From positions 372,001-436,000 of the forward strand of contig CP025734.1 in the NCBI GenBank assembly GCA_004011035.1: a stretch of DNA of 64,000 bases, read 5' to 3'. Shown here piece by piece: positions 52,880 to 62,250 of the stretch. Made by a program: the position numbers and the translations under genes. A model generated the notes under the pieces. It searched no databases and was not told the DNA's origin. It worked only from the letters and a program-made list of their open reading frames with translations. Numbering within the stretch: position 1 is the first letter of the stretch; every line of letters begins with the position of its first letter. The stretch is from Bdellovibrio sp. qaytius (GTDB lineage Bacteria > Bdellovibrionota > Bdellovibrionia > Bdellovibrionales > Bdellovibrionaceae).

Positions 52880-54454
52880 ATGGGAATGAGTAAAGAATCA
52901 AAGCTGATCGTCTTTGTTGCCGTATTAGCTTCACTTCTTGAAATTATTGATTCTTCGATTGTGAATGTGGCCTTACCCACAATGATGGGTAATTTAGGCG
53001 CTACACTTGAAGATATTTCGATGGTCATCACTGGCTATGCGATTGCGAATGCTATTATTCTTCCTGTGTCAGCTTGGTTAAGTGAACGTTTCGGTCGTCG
53101 TAAATATTATTTAACATGTATTATTTTATTCACAGCGACTTCAGTGCTGTGTGGTTTTGCTCCGAACTTAGAAACATTAATTGTGTTTCGCATCCTGCAA
53201 GGTTTAGCTGGTGGTGCATTACTGCCAACATCACAAGCATTAATCTATGAACAATTTCCGAAAGAAAAAGCGGGTATGGCCGGCGCAATTTTCGGGATGT
53301 CGGTAATGGTTGGTCCTGCATTAGGCCCAGTGATGGGTGGATTTTTAACTGATAACTTCGGATGGAGATCGATCTTTAATATTAATCTTCCTTTAGGTTT
53401 ATTAGCCTTGATGATTGGTTTGATGGTTATCAAAAGCCCATCGCATGAAAATGCAGTGGCCGGTCAAGAGCGCGCTAAACCAAGATTAGATACTTTAGGA
53501 TTAACTTTATTAGTGCTTGGTATTGGTTGTCTTCAGTATGTGCTTGAGCGCGGTGAAGCCCTGGACTGGTATTCTTCATCGACGATTATTATCACTTCGC
53601 TTATTTCAGCCATTGCATTGCCATGGTTTGTGATGTGGCAGTTAAAATGCGAATACCCAATTATTAATATAAGATTGTTTAAAGAAAAAGTTGTTCAAAG
53701 TGGTGTGATCTTGATGGCCCTTTTAGGATTTTTTCTTTACGGTGTTGTCTTTTTATTGCCAGTCTTCTTAGGCAGAATTTATCACTATGATGCCACACAG
53801 ATCGGGATCATGTTTATTCCGGGTTCATTAGTGACGATGGCGATGATGCCGGTGATTGGTAAGCTGTTACAGGCCGGAAAAAATCCAAAAGTGTTAATTG
53901 CTGTTGGATTTTTGGGATTAGAATTAACATTAGCTTTTATGGCGGTTTTGAATCCGCAGTCATCACAACAGCATGTGATGTATTCACTGTACATGCGCGG
54001 TTTAGCTCTTTCATTTCTATTCGTACCGATCAATTCTTCGATCTTAAGTCAGTTTTCAGGAAGAGAATTAGGGCAAGTCTCGGGAATGTTAAATTTATTT
54101 CGCCAAATCGGTGGAAGTATCGGGATTGCGTTTGTGGCGACGATGTTAAATACACGCTCGCACCAAAATTACACAGATATGTCTTCGAAAGTAACCGCAT
54201 TTGATGTGCAAGCACAGAATTTTTCGCAAAACATTTCAAACGGCATGGCTAGTAAAATGGCTGAGAGCGTGGGCTTTGATACAGCCCACAGATCAGGAAT
54301 TCAGTTGTTATATTATAAAGTGCAACAGCAAGTGTTTATGATGACGTTCTTACAGCTGATTTTTATCATGATGATCATCTTGGCCTTTGCTTTTATTCCT
54401 GTTTACACACTGAAACTTAAAAAAGGTTCAGTTAAACCCGTAGATGCGCACTAA
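52880..54454 (+). CDS. DHA2 family MFS efflux pump (EmrB-like)
   Basis: 524 aa, 14 membrane helices. DHA2 signatures LDSSIVNVALPTM-like LEIIDSSIVNVALPTMMGNL, motif A WLSERFGRRKYYL and motif C GPALGPVMGGFLTDNFGWR. Proton-driven exporter of hydrophobic drugs, joined to the TolC and HlyD products. RBS TAGGAGTT. Substrate not deducible. Confidence 0.93.
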   Translation: MGMSKESKLIVFVAVLASLLEIIDSSIVNVALPTMMGNLGATLEDISMVITGYAIANAIILPVSAWLSERFGRRKYYLTCIILFTATSVLCGFAPNLETLIVFRILQGLAGGALLPTSQALIYEQFPKEKAGMAGAIFGMSVMVGPALGPVMGGFLTDNFGWRSIFNINLPLGLLALMIGLMVIKSPSHENAVAGQERAKPRLDTLGLTLLVLGIGCLQYVLERGEALDWYSSSTIIITSLISAIALPWFVMWQLKCEYPIINIRLFKEKVVQSGVILMALLGFFLYGVVFLLPVFLGRIYHYDATQIGIMFIPGSLVTMAMMPVIGKLLQAGKNPKVLIAVGFLGLELTLAFMAVLNPQSSQQHVMYSLYMRGLALSFLFVPINSSILSQFSGRELGQVSGMLNLFRQIGGSIGIAFVATMLNTRSHQNYTDMSSKVTAFDVQAQNFSQNISNGMASKMAESVGFDTAHRSGIQLLYYKVQQQVFMMTFLQLIFIMMIILAFAFIPVYTLKLKKGSVKPVDAH

Positions 54455-56241
54455 TACATACGAAAATGATCAACGTGATCAAACATATTGTACACGTTTG
54501 GATTATTTTCGAATTCAACAGCCATCCAATTTGTAAGAAGTTTGCCATTCGTATCATAAACACCAAGTCTAACCGAAGAAGTTAAATTTACGATGCGAGC
54601 GTGTTTGCGTGTGCCATCGGCTGGATCATTTACTGTTAATGGATAAAATGATTTTTTATCAAAGCCGATTATAGAGACTTTATGAGGAGATGTTGTCGCT
54701 TTAACCGATTTTTTTCCGCTGGGTAGGACTGTGTTTTCAGACCAGTTGAAAGCAAAGATATAGCGAGCACCTGATTCAATACCGCGGATGATTCCAGTGC
54801 TTGTTAAAAGTGAATCACCAGTTGCCCACGTGCGAGAGAAATCACCGTATTCTGACGCTCCACTTGTGCAGCTGCCGTATTTGTATAAATCACATTTTGC
54901 AGGTAGGGCTTCAACAGCTTTACCATTGGCGTAGTTGGCCAGCACTTCACTAAAGTAAAACACCTTACCAGCCATCGCTGCGTCATACTCATATTGGGTA
55001 ATAAATTTTGAATTAATACCATTTCTATTCACAACTTTAAGTAATTCATCTGAACGCGTGTTAACTTGAGGTCCAGCTTGCTTAGATTGATTTAGCATAG
55101 CACTTACTGAAGTCATCATAATTGCTGTATCGTAACAACCCCAAGTTTTTGCGTCTTTGTAAGGGTCTTCTGGAATAGTTGGATCAAGCTGATTTAAAAG
55201 TGGAGTGTTTTTAAATTCACAATTATTGCCTACGTTAAAACAGGCCATCTGTGAGCGGTTGTTCAGACGATGAAATTGCGAACTGCCGTGAGTATTGCTG
55301 TAAGTTAGTAGAACACCGTCAAATGGTGTCGTTGTGTAAATATAAAATGGAATAATATGAGTTAAGTTTTTTTCCCACATTGAACGAGTCACTGTGCTGA
55401 ATGTTGCCGTTGATGAGTGCTCCCAAACTTGCACATCGCCTGTTGTCGGTGTGTAGGCAATAATTTCTGCAATACGATTTGCAGGAACAGCTTCGTCATA
55501 TTTTTGTCCGACTGAAATCACTAAATTCTTCGCGATCGTTTTTTCAATGACGCCACTGACGCCATTTAAATTCGAATTCATTAAGTCGATGTGAAATAAA
55601 CCGTTAGATGCATTGTACGCAGCCATGTACCAGTTTTTACCTTGGTCATTTGTGTAGGTTGTAAAGCTTGACCAACCAGCGCCCCAAGTAATGGATCTAA
55701 CATGTTCAGTGCCTTGAAGATTACTATTGATCCATTCAAAATTAACTAAACCAGAAGCTGCGTTATATACGAAAATAGCAGGGCGGCCATTCACCGTAAA
55801 AGAATTAACGCTTGTCCAGCCTGTGCCCCATTTTGCCATCCATAAAATTTCGATACCAGCGCTGTTTGGTAATAAGCGATCGATGTGCACATCGCCCGTT
55901 GTAGAATTATATGCAAGTAGATAAACATTCTTGTTCATTTCGAATGTTGTAAAGCTTGACCAGCGGGCTCCCCAGCGAGTCGTGAACGGATTAACAAAAC
56001 TTCCGCCGTTGTTAATAACGCGATTAAATTGAACGTCACCTGTGTTTTTATTGTAAATGAAATAGCTAGGCGTCGTTTCGTTTGGATTTTGAAAGGGAAC
56101 GATGTGGGTCCAGCCGCTAGCCCATGGAAAACGAGGTGAAGAGGGTGTGCCGTAAACCGTATCTGACCAGCGAGTTAATGGCGGTGAGGCGAAAGTAAAT
56201 TGTGAAATGACAAGAGTTAGAAGTACGAAAAAGATTTTCAT
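54451..56241 (-). CDS. Secreted propeller-repeat protein with C39-like cysteine peptidase domain
   Basis: 596 aa. Signal peptide MKIFFVLLTLVISQFTFA. Residues 20-270 hold about five repeats of the form GW(T/S)S(F/V)..F....Y...YN..TG.V...R, a tectonin/beta-propeller style sugar-binding repeat. Residues 360-560 resemble a C39-type peptidase: Cys369 in WGCYDTAIMMTSVSAML, His520 in SPHKVSIIGFD and Asn538-Asp539 in TVNDPADG, giving a plausible Cys-His-Asp triad. Start 56241 follows AAAGGGG, which sits in a hairpin. Activity and target are inference. Confidence 0.65.
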   Translation of the reverse strand: MKIFFVLLTLVISQFTFASPPLTRWSDTVYGTPSSPRFPWASGWTHIVPFQNPNETTPSYFIYNKNTGDVQFNRVINNGGSFVNPFTTRWGARWSSFTTFEMNKNVYLLAYNSTTGDVHIDRLLPNSAGIEILWMAKWGTGWTSVNSFTVNGRPAIFVYNAASGLVNFEWINSNLQGTEHVRSITWGAGWSSFTTYTNDQGKNWYMAAYNASNGLFHIDLMNSNLNGVSGVIEKTIAKNLVISVGQKYDEAVPANRIAEIIAYTPTTGDVQVWEHSSTATFSTVTRSMWEKNLTHIIPFYIYTTTPFDGVLLTYSNTHGSSQFHRLNNRSQMACFNVGNNCEFKNTPLLNQLDPTIPEDPYKDAKTWGCYDTAIMMTSVSAMLNQSKQAGPQVNTRSDELLKVVNRNGINSKFITQYEYDAAMAGKVFYFSEVLANYANGKAVEALPAKCDLYKYGSCTSGASEYGDFSRTWATGDSLLTSTGIIRGIESGARYIFAFNWSENTVLPSGKKSVKATTSPHKVSIIGFDKKSFYPLTVNDPADGTRKHARIVNLTSSVRLGVYDTNGKLLTNWMAVEFENNPNVYNMFDHVDHFRMY

Positions 56242-56246
56242 AGCAG

Positions 56247-56269
56247 CCCCTTTCAAAGGTTGTAAGGGG
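56247..56269 (-). promoter_or_regulatory. Hairpin over the ribosome site of the secreted peptidase gene
   Basis: CCCCTT/AAGGGG, 6-bp stem with 11-base loop, on the minus strand; its 3' arm is the Shine-Dalgarno AAGGGG, ending 5 bases before the ATG at 56241. It could hold translation down. Stem is short, so this is tentative. Confidence 0.4.
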
Positions 56270-56311
56270 TTTAGCGTGAATAGACTAAATTATCAACGAA
56301 ACTTTATTTGA

Positions 56312-57031
56312 TTACTTAACAGTACCTTTGTAAATGTAAGCAATACCGAAGCTAACTGGTGTGTATGACATTTCTGTGAACGCGCCTGATTTTTTCATTA
56401 AATCTAAAAACTGCTCTTTACATGGAAATGCAGCTGATGATTTTTGTAAGTACTCATAAGCTTCACCTTGGCCAGTCACAAGACCGCCGATTTTAGGTAA
56501 TACTTTTTCAGAATAAAAATTATATAAGCCAGAAATCACTGGAAAATCCATTTGGCCGAATTCTAAAACCATAACTTTGCCACCTGGTTTAACTACGCGA
56601 GCTAATTCTTGTAAGGCTTTTACAGGATCATTTACGTTACGAATTCCAAAAGAAATAGAAGAGACATCAAAACGTTTATCTTCAAACTGCAATTGAGTCA
56701 CATCAGCTAATTCAAAATGAATATCAAGATTTTGCGCTTTAGCTTTAGCCGGAGCTGGGTCTAACATTTCTTTGCAGAAATCTGTTCCGATAACTTCGCC
56801 AGTTGATCCCACTGTTTTTTTGAATTCAATCGCTAGATCACCAGTGCCCGTTGCGCAGTCTAGAACTTTCATTCCAGATTGAGCACCGCTTAAATTTACT
56901 AATTTTTTTCTCCATAAGTGGTGGATACCTACTGATAAAACTGAATTGGCTTTATCGTATTTAGCGGCCACTTTAGAAAACATCGAACGGATTTTTTCTG
57001 GATCAGGACTTTGACGAGTTTGGTTTTGCAT
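56312..57031 (-). CDS. ubiE: Demethylmenaquinone methyltransferase
   Basis: 239 aa, also called MenG. SAM-binding motifs VLDCATGTGDLAIEF and FGIRNVNDPVKALQELARVV, plus MVLEFGQMDFPV. It C-methylates demethylmenaquinone; context with menF, menD and menH, and no ubiquinone genes, favours menaquinone. Starts 2 bp after the DAHP synthase stop on the same strand, so the two share a transcript. Confidence 0.93.
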   Translation of the reverse strand: MQNQTRQSPDPEKIRSMFSKVAAKYDKANSVLSVGIHHLWRKKLVNLSGAQSGMKVLDCATGTGDLAIEFKKTVGSTGEVIGTDFCKEMLDPAPAKAKAQNLDIHFELADVTQLQFEDKRFDVSSISFGIRNVNDPVKALQELARVVKPGGKVMVLEFGQMDFPVISGLYNFYSEKVLPKIGGLVTGQGEAYEYLQKSSAAFPCKEQFLDLMKKSGAFTEMSYTPVSFGIAYIYKGTVK

Positions 57032-57033
57032 AA

Positions 57034-57816
57034 CTATGCCTTTGTTAGACGACGATCAAACGCCGCAAGAACGCGCTCTAATTGCTTCATTGTTTTATCA
57101 AACGTTTCAAGAGTTAAGGCTTGAGGTCCATCAGATAAAGCTTCTGCAGGGTTAGGATGAGCTTCAATAATTAAACCATCAGCACCAGCAGCCGCAGCAG
57201 CGTAGCAAATTTGTGGAACTAGATCAGCGATACCCACAGCGTGTGAAGGATCAACGATTACAGGAAGTTGTGTATGTTTTTTTGCGTACACAACAGCGTT
57301 AAGATCTAAAGTATTACGAGTAGCTGTTTCGAAAGTACGAATACCGCGCTCACATAAAATAACGTTTTGATTGCCGCCAGCGAAAACATAATCAGCGGCT
57401 TTGATCCACTCATCGATGAAGGCTGAAAAACCACGTTTTAATAAAACGGGTTTTGGTTGGCGGCCTAATTCTTTAAGTAATGAGTAATTATGCATATTAC
57501 GTGCACCCACTTGATAACCATCAACAAGGTGCGCGATTTCTTCGATTTGGCGAATGTCAGTCACTTCAGAAACTAAGCCCATGCCAGTATTAGCTTTAAC
57601 TTTTTTGATAATTTCAAAAGCGTCAGAGCCTAAACCTTGAAATGCTTTTGCAGACGTACGCATTTTCCAGATACCGCCACGCAAAATTGAAGCGCCCGAA
57701 TTTTTAACGGATTGGGCTGTCGTCATGAATTGTTGTTCTGACTCAATAGAACACGGGCCTGCGATTACAGTAAATTGCGGACCACCGATTTGAATATTAC
57801 CAACTTGTACGACCAT
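57034..57816 (-). CDS. aroF: 3-deoxy-7-phosphoheptulonate synthase, type I-beta
   Basis: 260 aa, first committed step of the shikimate pathway. Core motifs FTVIAGPCSIES, ILRGGIWKMRTS, QVGARNMHNYSLL, VLLKRGFSAF, CERGIRTFE and VIVDPSHAVG are all present. No ferredoxin-like or chorismate-mutase regulatory domain is attached. The frame is open to 57876, but ATG 57816 with AAAGG upstream gives MVVQVGNIQIGG; the extension is hydrophobic and unlike the family. Divergent from menF. Confidence 0.93.
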   Translation of the reverse strand: MVVQVGNIQIGGPQFTVIAGPCSIESEQQFMTTAQSVKNSGASILRGGIWKMRTSAKAFQGLGSDAFEIIKKVKANTGMGLVSEVTDIRQIEEIAHLVDGYQVGARNMHNYSLLKELGRQPKPVLLKRGFSAFIDEWIKAADYVFAGGNQNVILCERGIRTFETATRNTLDLNAVVYAKKHTQLPVIVDPSHAVGIADLVPQICYAAAAAGADGLIIEAHPNPAEALSDGPQALTLETFDKTMKQLERVLAAFDRRLTKA

Positions 57817-57856
57817 GAATGCCTTTGCTACAATAATTGCTGAGAATAAAACAGCA

Positions 57857-58948
57857 ATGGATAAGAACCTTAACATAAACGATTTAACTAGTTCAAACTT
57901 TTTAACTGCTGGCGGGCTACTTCAGACGGCGCCAGATCAATTTATATTGCTTCTGGGAGCACGAACGCCTGTTTTTAACGCTAGTAGCAGCGATTCCCAT
58001 CAGCTTTTCGTTTACAGCCCTCAGTTTTGGGACTTTTTGCGAGAGGGCTCGCAAGCACAGTCAGGTCTATTTCAAGTCGAAAAAACGCTGCAATTATCTC
58101 GAAAAGAGCTGAGCGATTACTTAGAAAAATTTGTTTTAGCAAAACCCACAGCACTGACTTTGGCGAATGATCACTTTCATGATTTTGAAGCGCAATTTGC
58201 GTGGTCACAAAAAAACTTTCGTGAAAAACATTTATTAAAAACAGTTCCAGCAACTAAGTTTGAATTTTTAATTAAAGAAAAATTTAATTTCGCGTATCAA
58301 TTGTATTTATCGTTACAAAAAAATCGCCCCGGTTTTATTTACGGATTATGGGATGAAGCCGGTGGATTTTTAGGATTAACTCCAGAAATATTAGCTGCAT
58401 GGAACGGAAAAAAACTTTCTACGATGGCGCTAGCAGGCACTTGGAGCAACAATCACGGTTTTGAGCATGTCTCAGAAGTTGATATGAAAACGCGTGAAGA
58501 GCATGAGTTTGTGATTAATGATATTCGCGAAAGGTTAGGTCAAATTTCAGTGGGCAATACTGAAATTTACAAGTTGCCAACATTAAGCCATTTAAAAACT
58601 GAAATTGCGCAAGAGTGTTTAACGCAAAAAGATTTTCTAAGCGCCATTCAAAAATTACATCCAACGGCCGCCCTGGGAATTTATCCCCGTAAATTAGATT
58701 TAGCCGAAGAATTTTCAAAATTTACCGTGCAACAACAGCGCGGATTTTTTGGGGCACCGTTTGGAGTGATCGGTCATGATTCAGGTCATATCATCGTTGG
58801 TATTCGTGGAATTATCTGGAATAAAACGACGGTGAACTTGTTTGTCGGTTGCGGGGTAACTGCGCAAAGTGAGGCCTCAAGCGAATGGCAAGAGCTTCAG
58901 ACGAAAAAGAAGGCCATATGCGAAGCTTTTTCGTTGCAGATTTTATAA
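57857..58948 (+). CDS. menF: Isochorismate synthase
   Basis: 363 aa, chorismate-binding family. Signatures GFLGLTPEILAAW, MALAGTWS, REEHEFVINDIRERL, HPTAALGIYPR and GFFGAPFGVIG. Neighbour menD argues for menaquinone isochorismate synthase rather than salicylate or anthranilate synthesis. ATG 57857 chosen; the open frame to 57815 runs into the aroF start. 40 bp separate the two divergent starts. Confidence 0.88.
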   Translation: MDKNLNINDLTSSNFLTAGGLLQTAPDQFILLLGARTPVFNASSSDSHQLFVYSPQFWDFLREGSQAQSGLFQVEKTLQLSRKELSDYLEKFVLAKPTALTLANDHFHDFEAQFAWSQKNFREKHLLKTVPATKFEFLIKEKFNFAYQLYLSLQKNRPGFIYGLWDEAGGFLGLTPEILAAWNGKKLSTMALAGTWSNNHGFEHVSEVDMKTREEHEFVINDIRERLGQISVGNTEIYKLPTLSHLKTEIAQECLTQKDFLSAIQKLHPTAALGIYPRKLDLAEEFSKFTVQQQRGFFGAPFGVIGHDSGHIIVGIRGIIWNKTTVNLFVGCGVTAQSEASSEWQELQTKKKAICEAFSLQIL

Positions 58949-58971
58949 AATCGCGTTGAATAGAATTTGTC

Positions 58972-60561
58972 ATGACAAACGCCGAACTGGTTTCACATTT
59001 TTATCAGATATTAATTAATCTTGAAGTTTCAGAGGTTATCGTTTGTGCGGGCGCTCGCAACGCACCGTTAGTTGTTGGTCTTGAAGGCCGCTCTTTTAAA
59101 GTAAAATCATTTTTCGAAGAACGTTCTGCTGGGTTTTATGCTTTAGGCCGAATCAAAGCTTTAGGAAAACCCGTGGCCATCATGACCACTTCAGGAACTG
59201 CGGTGGCTGAATTATTACCTGCTGTTGTAGAAGGTTATTATCAAGGTTTACCACTTATTGTCGTCAGTGCTGATCGCCCTAAAAATTACCGCGGCTCAGG
59301 TGCGCCACAAGCTATTGATCAGGCTGGAATTTTTAATAAGTACGTTCACACATGTTATGACTGGGATGTTCAGCAAACTGATTTAAAAACTGAATTCGAC
59401 GGCACAAAGCCACTGCATTTTAATTTATGTTTTGATGAGCCCTTAATTGATGGCGATTTCACTCAAAGAACAAAACAATTTGTTGAAGTGAATAAAATCG
59501 AATCGTTCAAACAACAAGCTTTCGATGCGGAGTACGGCCAAGAAGCCAAACAATTTAAAAATCCACTCGTGATTTTAAGTCAGCTTTCATCATCAGAAAA
59601 AGAACAAGTTAAAAAGTCTCTACAAAAATATCAAATTTTTCACTATGCCGAATCACTTTCGGGTTTATTAGGCGATGGTGATCTTGTGCATTTGCAATTA
59701 AATAACTGCGAACCTTTGCTGGGTAACTTTTTAGAAAAAGATTTATTTTCTTCAGTTATTCGGGTGGGTGGGGTTCCGACGGTGCGTCTGTGGCGTGACC
59801 TAGAAAAAAAATACGCGCATATTCCGGTGCTTTCGATTTCAGAGCTGCCGTTTTCAGGTTTAGCGCGCAAATCTTTGCAAACAGGTTTTGAGAATCTAGA
59901 CACTTTATTAAATTTTGCAGAATACAGAAAAATAGATTTTACAGATTTAAATAAAAAAATTCAGGCAAAAAAAGTTACAGCTCTTGGCGAATTTAGAAAC
60001 TCAGAGCAAAATTTTGTTTTTCAATTAAGTGATCTTATTAAATATCAGCCAGTCTATATTGGTAATTCATTACCAATTCGTGAATGGGATCAGTTTTCGC
60101 AAGGCTCGTTTCCTGACACTTACGGAAACCGTGGTGCGAATGGTATCGACGGGCAGATTTCAACTTATTTAGGTTGGTCAAACCAGTTTGGGATTTCGTG
60201 GGCGATCATCGGTGATTTGACCGCGATGTATGATTTAGCTTCGTTAGGGTTAAATCGTGAAGACAGCCCCGATTCACGTAAGTGTTTAGTGATTATTAAT
60301 AATAAAGGCGGACAGATTTTTAAAAAAGTCTTCGACCACGAAAAGTTTTTAAATCCTCATGAAGTTCAATTTCAGGGGTGGGCACAGATGTTTGGTTGGA
60401 ATTACCTGCAAATCGCTGATGTCGCCGATCTTCAACTTGTACAACAACTGATCGCAAAAAAAGAGAAGAAAAATTTTGTGATTGAAATTCAAACAGACCA
60501 ACAGCAATCGAATGCCGTTTGGAAATTTATGGAAGAAACATGCAAAACCGTCACATATTAG
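58972..60561 (+). CDS. menD: SEPHCHC synthase MenD
   Basis: 529 aa, thiamine-diphosphate enzyme making SEPHCHC from isochorismate and 2-oxoglutarate. N-terminal SEVIVCAGARNAPLVVGLEG, MTTSGTAVAELLPAVVEGYY, SADRPKNYRGSGAPQAIDQ; C-terminal AIIGDLTAMYDLASLGL (ThDP/Mg2+ motif). Usual SPGSRS is replaced here by CAGARN. Overlaps menH by 22 bp. Confidence 0.93.
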   Translation: MTNAELVSHFYQILINLEVSEVIVCAGARNAPLVVGLEGRSFKVKSFFEERSAGFYALGRIKALGKPVAIMTTSGTAVAELLPAVVEGYYQGLPLIVVSADRPKNYRGSGAPQAIDQAGIFNKYVHTCYDWDVQQTDLKTEFDGTKPLHFNLCFDEPLIDGDFTQRTKQFVEVNKIESFKQQAFDAEYGQEAKQFKNPLVILSQLSSSEKEQVKKSLQKYQIFHYAESLSGLLGDGDLVHLQLNNCEPLLGNFLEKDLFSSVIRVGGVPTVRLWRDLEKKYAHIPVLSISELPFSGLARKSLQTGFENLDTLLNFAEYRKIDFTDLNKKIQAKKVTALGEFRNSEQNFVFQLSDLIKYQPVYIGNSLPIREWDQFSQGSFPDTYGNRGANGIDGQISTYLGWSNQFGISWAIIGDLTAMYDLASLGLNREDSPDSRKCLVIINNKGGQIFKKVFDHEKFLNPHEVQFQGWAQMFGWNYLQIADVADLQLVQQLIAKKEKKNFVIEIQTDQQQSNAVWKFMEETCKTVTY

Positions 60562-61262
60562 CATTACACGGATTTTTAGGTCGTGGCCGCGACTGGGCTA
60601 AGATTCAAACATTAACTCCGCGCCACCAGTGGATCACTCCAGAATTATTTCATCCAAGTTCACCGATTGGCGATATTGATTTAGCATCGTTTAATGTTTT
60701 GGCTGATCGAATAATTTCTTTTATACCGCAAAATACACAACCTATTTTTGTGGGTTATTCTTTAGGTGCACGTGTAGGTTTATACCTTTTAGAACGCCAT
60801 CCAGATCGTTTTAAAAAGTTTATTTTCTTAAGTGCTCATCCTGGTCTAAGCAGCGATGCTGATAAGCAATTGCGCAGACTGAATGATTTAGAATGGAAAG
60901 AGAAATTAGCCACATTAAGTTGGGCTGATTTCTGGAATGAGTGGAATTCTCAAGCGGTTTTCAAACGTGATAATGACCGCGAGCTTATGCGTGATGCGCG
61001 TGACGTTGACCCTAAGAAGCTTGCGTTAGGCCTTACGGCCTTGTCGTTAGCTAGCCAAGAGAACAAAGACGCAGTCCTTGCTCAACACGCTGATAAAGTG
61101 ATTTGGGCTGTGGGTGATCAAGATCAGAAATTCACAAGCTTTGCTGAAGATTTAAAACGAAAAAAAATCCTTCCAGGTTATGAAAGGATTTTTAATTCAG
61201 GACATCGTGTTCTGTTTGATCAGCCTTCCGCAGTGGCTGATTTAATTGATAGTATTAGTTAG
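60540..61262 (+). CDS. menH: MenH-like alpha/beta hydrolase (SHCHC synthase)
   Basis: 240 aa. Oxyanion LHGFLGRGRDW, nucleophile GYSLGARVG, acid Asp near VGDQDQKFT and His in FNSGHRVLFDQP. Forms SHCHC from SEPHCHC in menaquinone synthesis. ATG 60540 follows GGAAGAA. An antisense terminator for the downstream protease lies inside its coding region (61160-61191). Confidence 0.85.
   Translation: MQNRHILALHGFLGRGRDWAKIQTLTPRHQWITPELFHPSSPIGDIDLASFNVLADRIISFIPQNTQPIFVGYSLGARVGLYLLERHPDRFKKFIFLSAHPGLSSDADKQLRRLNDLEWKEKLATLSWADFWNEWNSQAVFKRDNDRELMRDARDVDPKKLALGLTALSLASQENKDAVLAQHADKVIWAVGDQDQKFTSFAEDLKRKKILPGYERIFNSGHRVLFDQPSAVADLIDSIS
61160..61191 (-). terminator. Antisense terminator inside menH, serving the first duplicated protease
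   Basis: Stem AAATCCTT/AAGGATTT (61165-61172, 61184-61191) followed on the minus strand by seven or more T. It lies 64 bp beyond the protease stop (61255), within menH codons KKILPGYERIF. A near-identical copy ends the second protease. Confidence 0.65.
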
Positions 61263-62220
61263 CTTTTGCTACTGGTACTTCTGGTTTCGCTGGAGCAGCA
61301 GTTGGTTTGTTCATTTGCTCGATTGCTAATTTAATCCAGTCAAGGTGACCAGCTAAGCCTGTGTAAACAGCGCCTTCTGTACAGTTACCTAATAAGTTAG
61401 TTCCACGGCTAGTTACACCAACTTGGATGTATGTGCCGTCTTGAAGTTGTAATAGAGCAGGCCCGCCTGAATCTCCGTGGCAAGCCCCTCTTAAATTTGC
61501 TTGATCAAATGAGATTTCTTTTTCGTCAGCTGTAACATTAGTTACAACGATATTAGAAACTCTTCTTAAAACACCTGCACCACGGCCTGGTAATTCAACA
61601 GTCATTGGTTGGCCATCTTTATCAAGAACAACTTTACCGTTTTTGTCTTTAACAACTTTGCGAACAACAGCGTTTGTGATGCCGTAGCCAGCTAAAGTTA
61701 ATTTTGAACCTTTAGTTAATTGTTTGATCGTTTCAGCCGTTGGTAAAACCGCTAATTTGAAATCAGCTGGAGCTGGTGTTTCTAATTTAATAACTGCAAC
61801 GTCATTCCAAACTTTTGAGTGGTCATCAGTTGGAGCGAATTCTGGGTTAACCGCTGCTGTTGCCGCGTAGATTACTTGGTCTTTAGAAACTTTTTGGTCG
61901 TCTAATGAAAATAATACAGCAATATCTTGTAGGTCTTCGTCAGCTAAACAGTGTGCTGCAGTTAAAACCACATCACGAGTGATAAGGCTTCCTGTGCAAG
62001 TGGCTGTTCCCATTTTAGAAATAATTTTTAATTGAACGATACCATTAGCTTTTTGAAAAGCAGAGTCTGCTAAAAGACCACCAAGGATATTCGAATTTTG
62101 AACGTCATTCGATTCTAGATATGAAGAAGGAGCGCTAGATTGTGGCGCACATGATGTGAATAACACAGAAGCCGTAATAGCTAGAACTGCAGTAACTTGT
62201 TTCATCATTTCTTTTTTCAT
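61255..62220 (-). CDS. Trypsin-like serine protease lipoprotein, copy 1
   Basis: 321 aa. Lipoprotein signal with Cys24 (FTSCAPQ), IIGG-like NILGG start of the mature domain, then His90 (LTAAHC), Asp140 (WNDVAVIKL) and Ser251 (HGDSGGPA). A Lys/Asp insert KDKNGKVVLDKDGQP (about 191-205) is shared with copy 2. Start ATG 62220 follows AAGGGGGAA; the upstream frame is rejected. Tandem paralogue at 62500. Overlaps menH by 8 bp. Confidence 0.9.
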   Translation of the reverse strand: MKKEMMKQVTAVLAITASVLFTSCAPQSSAPSSYLESNDVQNSNILGGLLADSAFQKANGIVQLKIISKMGTATCTGSLITRDVVLTAAHCLADEDLQDIAVLFSLDDQKVSKDQVIYAATAAVNPEFAPTDDHSKVWNDVAVIKLETPAPADFKLAVLPTAETIKQLTKGSKLTLAGYGITNAVVRKVVKDKNGKVVLDKDGQPMTVELPGRGAGVLRRVSNIVVTNVTADEKEISFDQANLRGACHGDSGGPALLQLQDGTYIQVGVTSRGTNLLGNCTEGAVYTGLAGHLDWIKLAIEQMNKPTAAPAKPEVPVAKAN

Positions 62221-62250
62221 AATTCCCCCTTGGAATTTCACCGAACCTGG

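Noticed and set aside
57817-57876. Hydrophobic N-terminal extension on DAHP synthase resembling a signal peptide
   Set aside because: The enzyme is cytoplasmic and the stretch overlaps the divergent menF start; ATG 57816 has a ribosome site.
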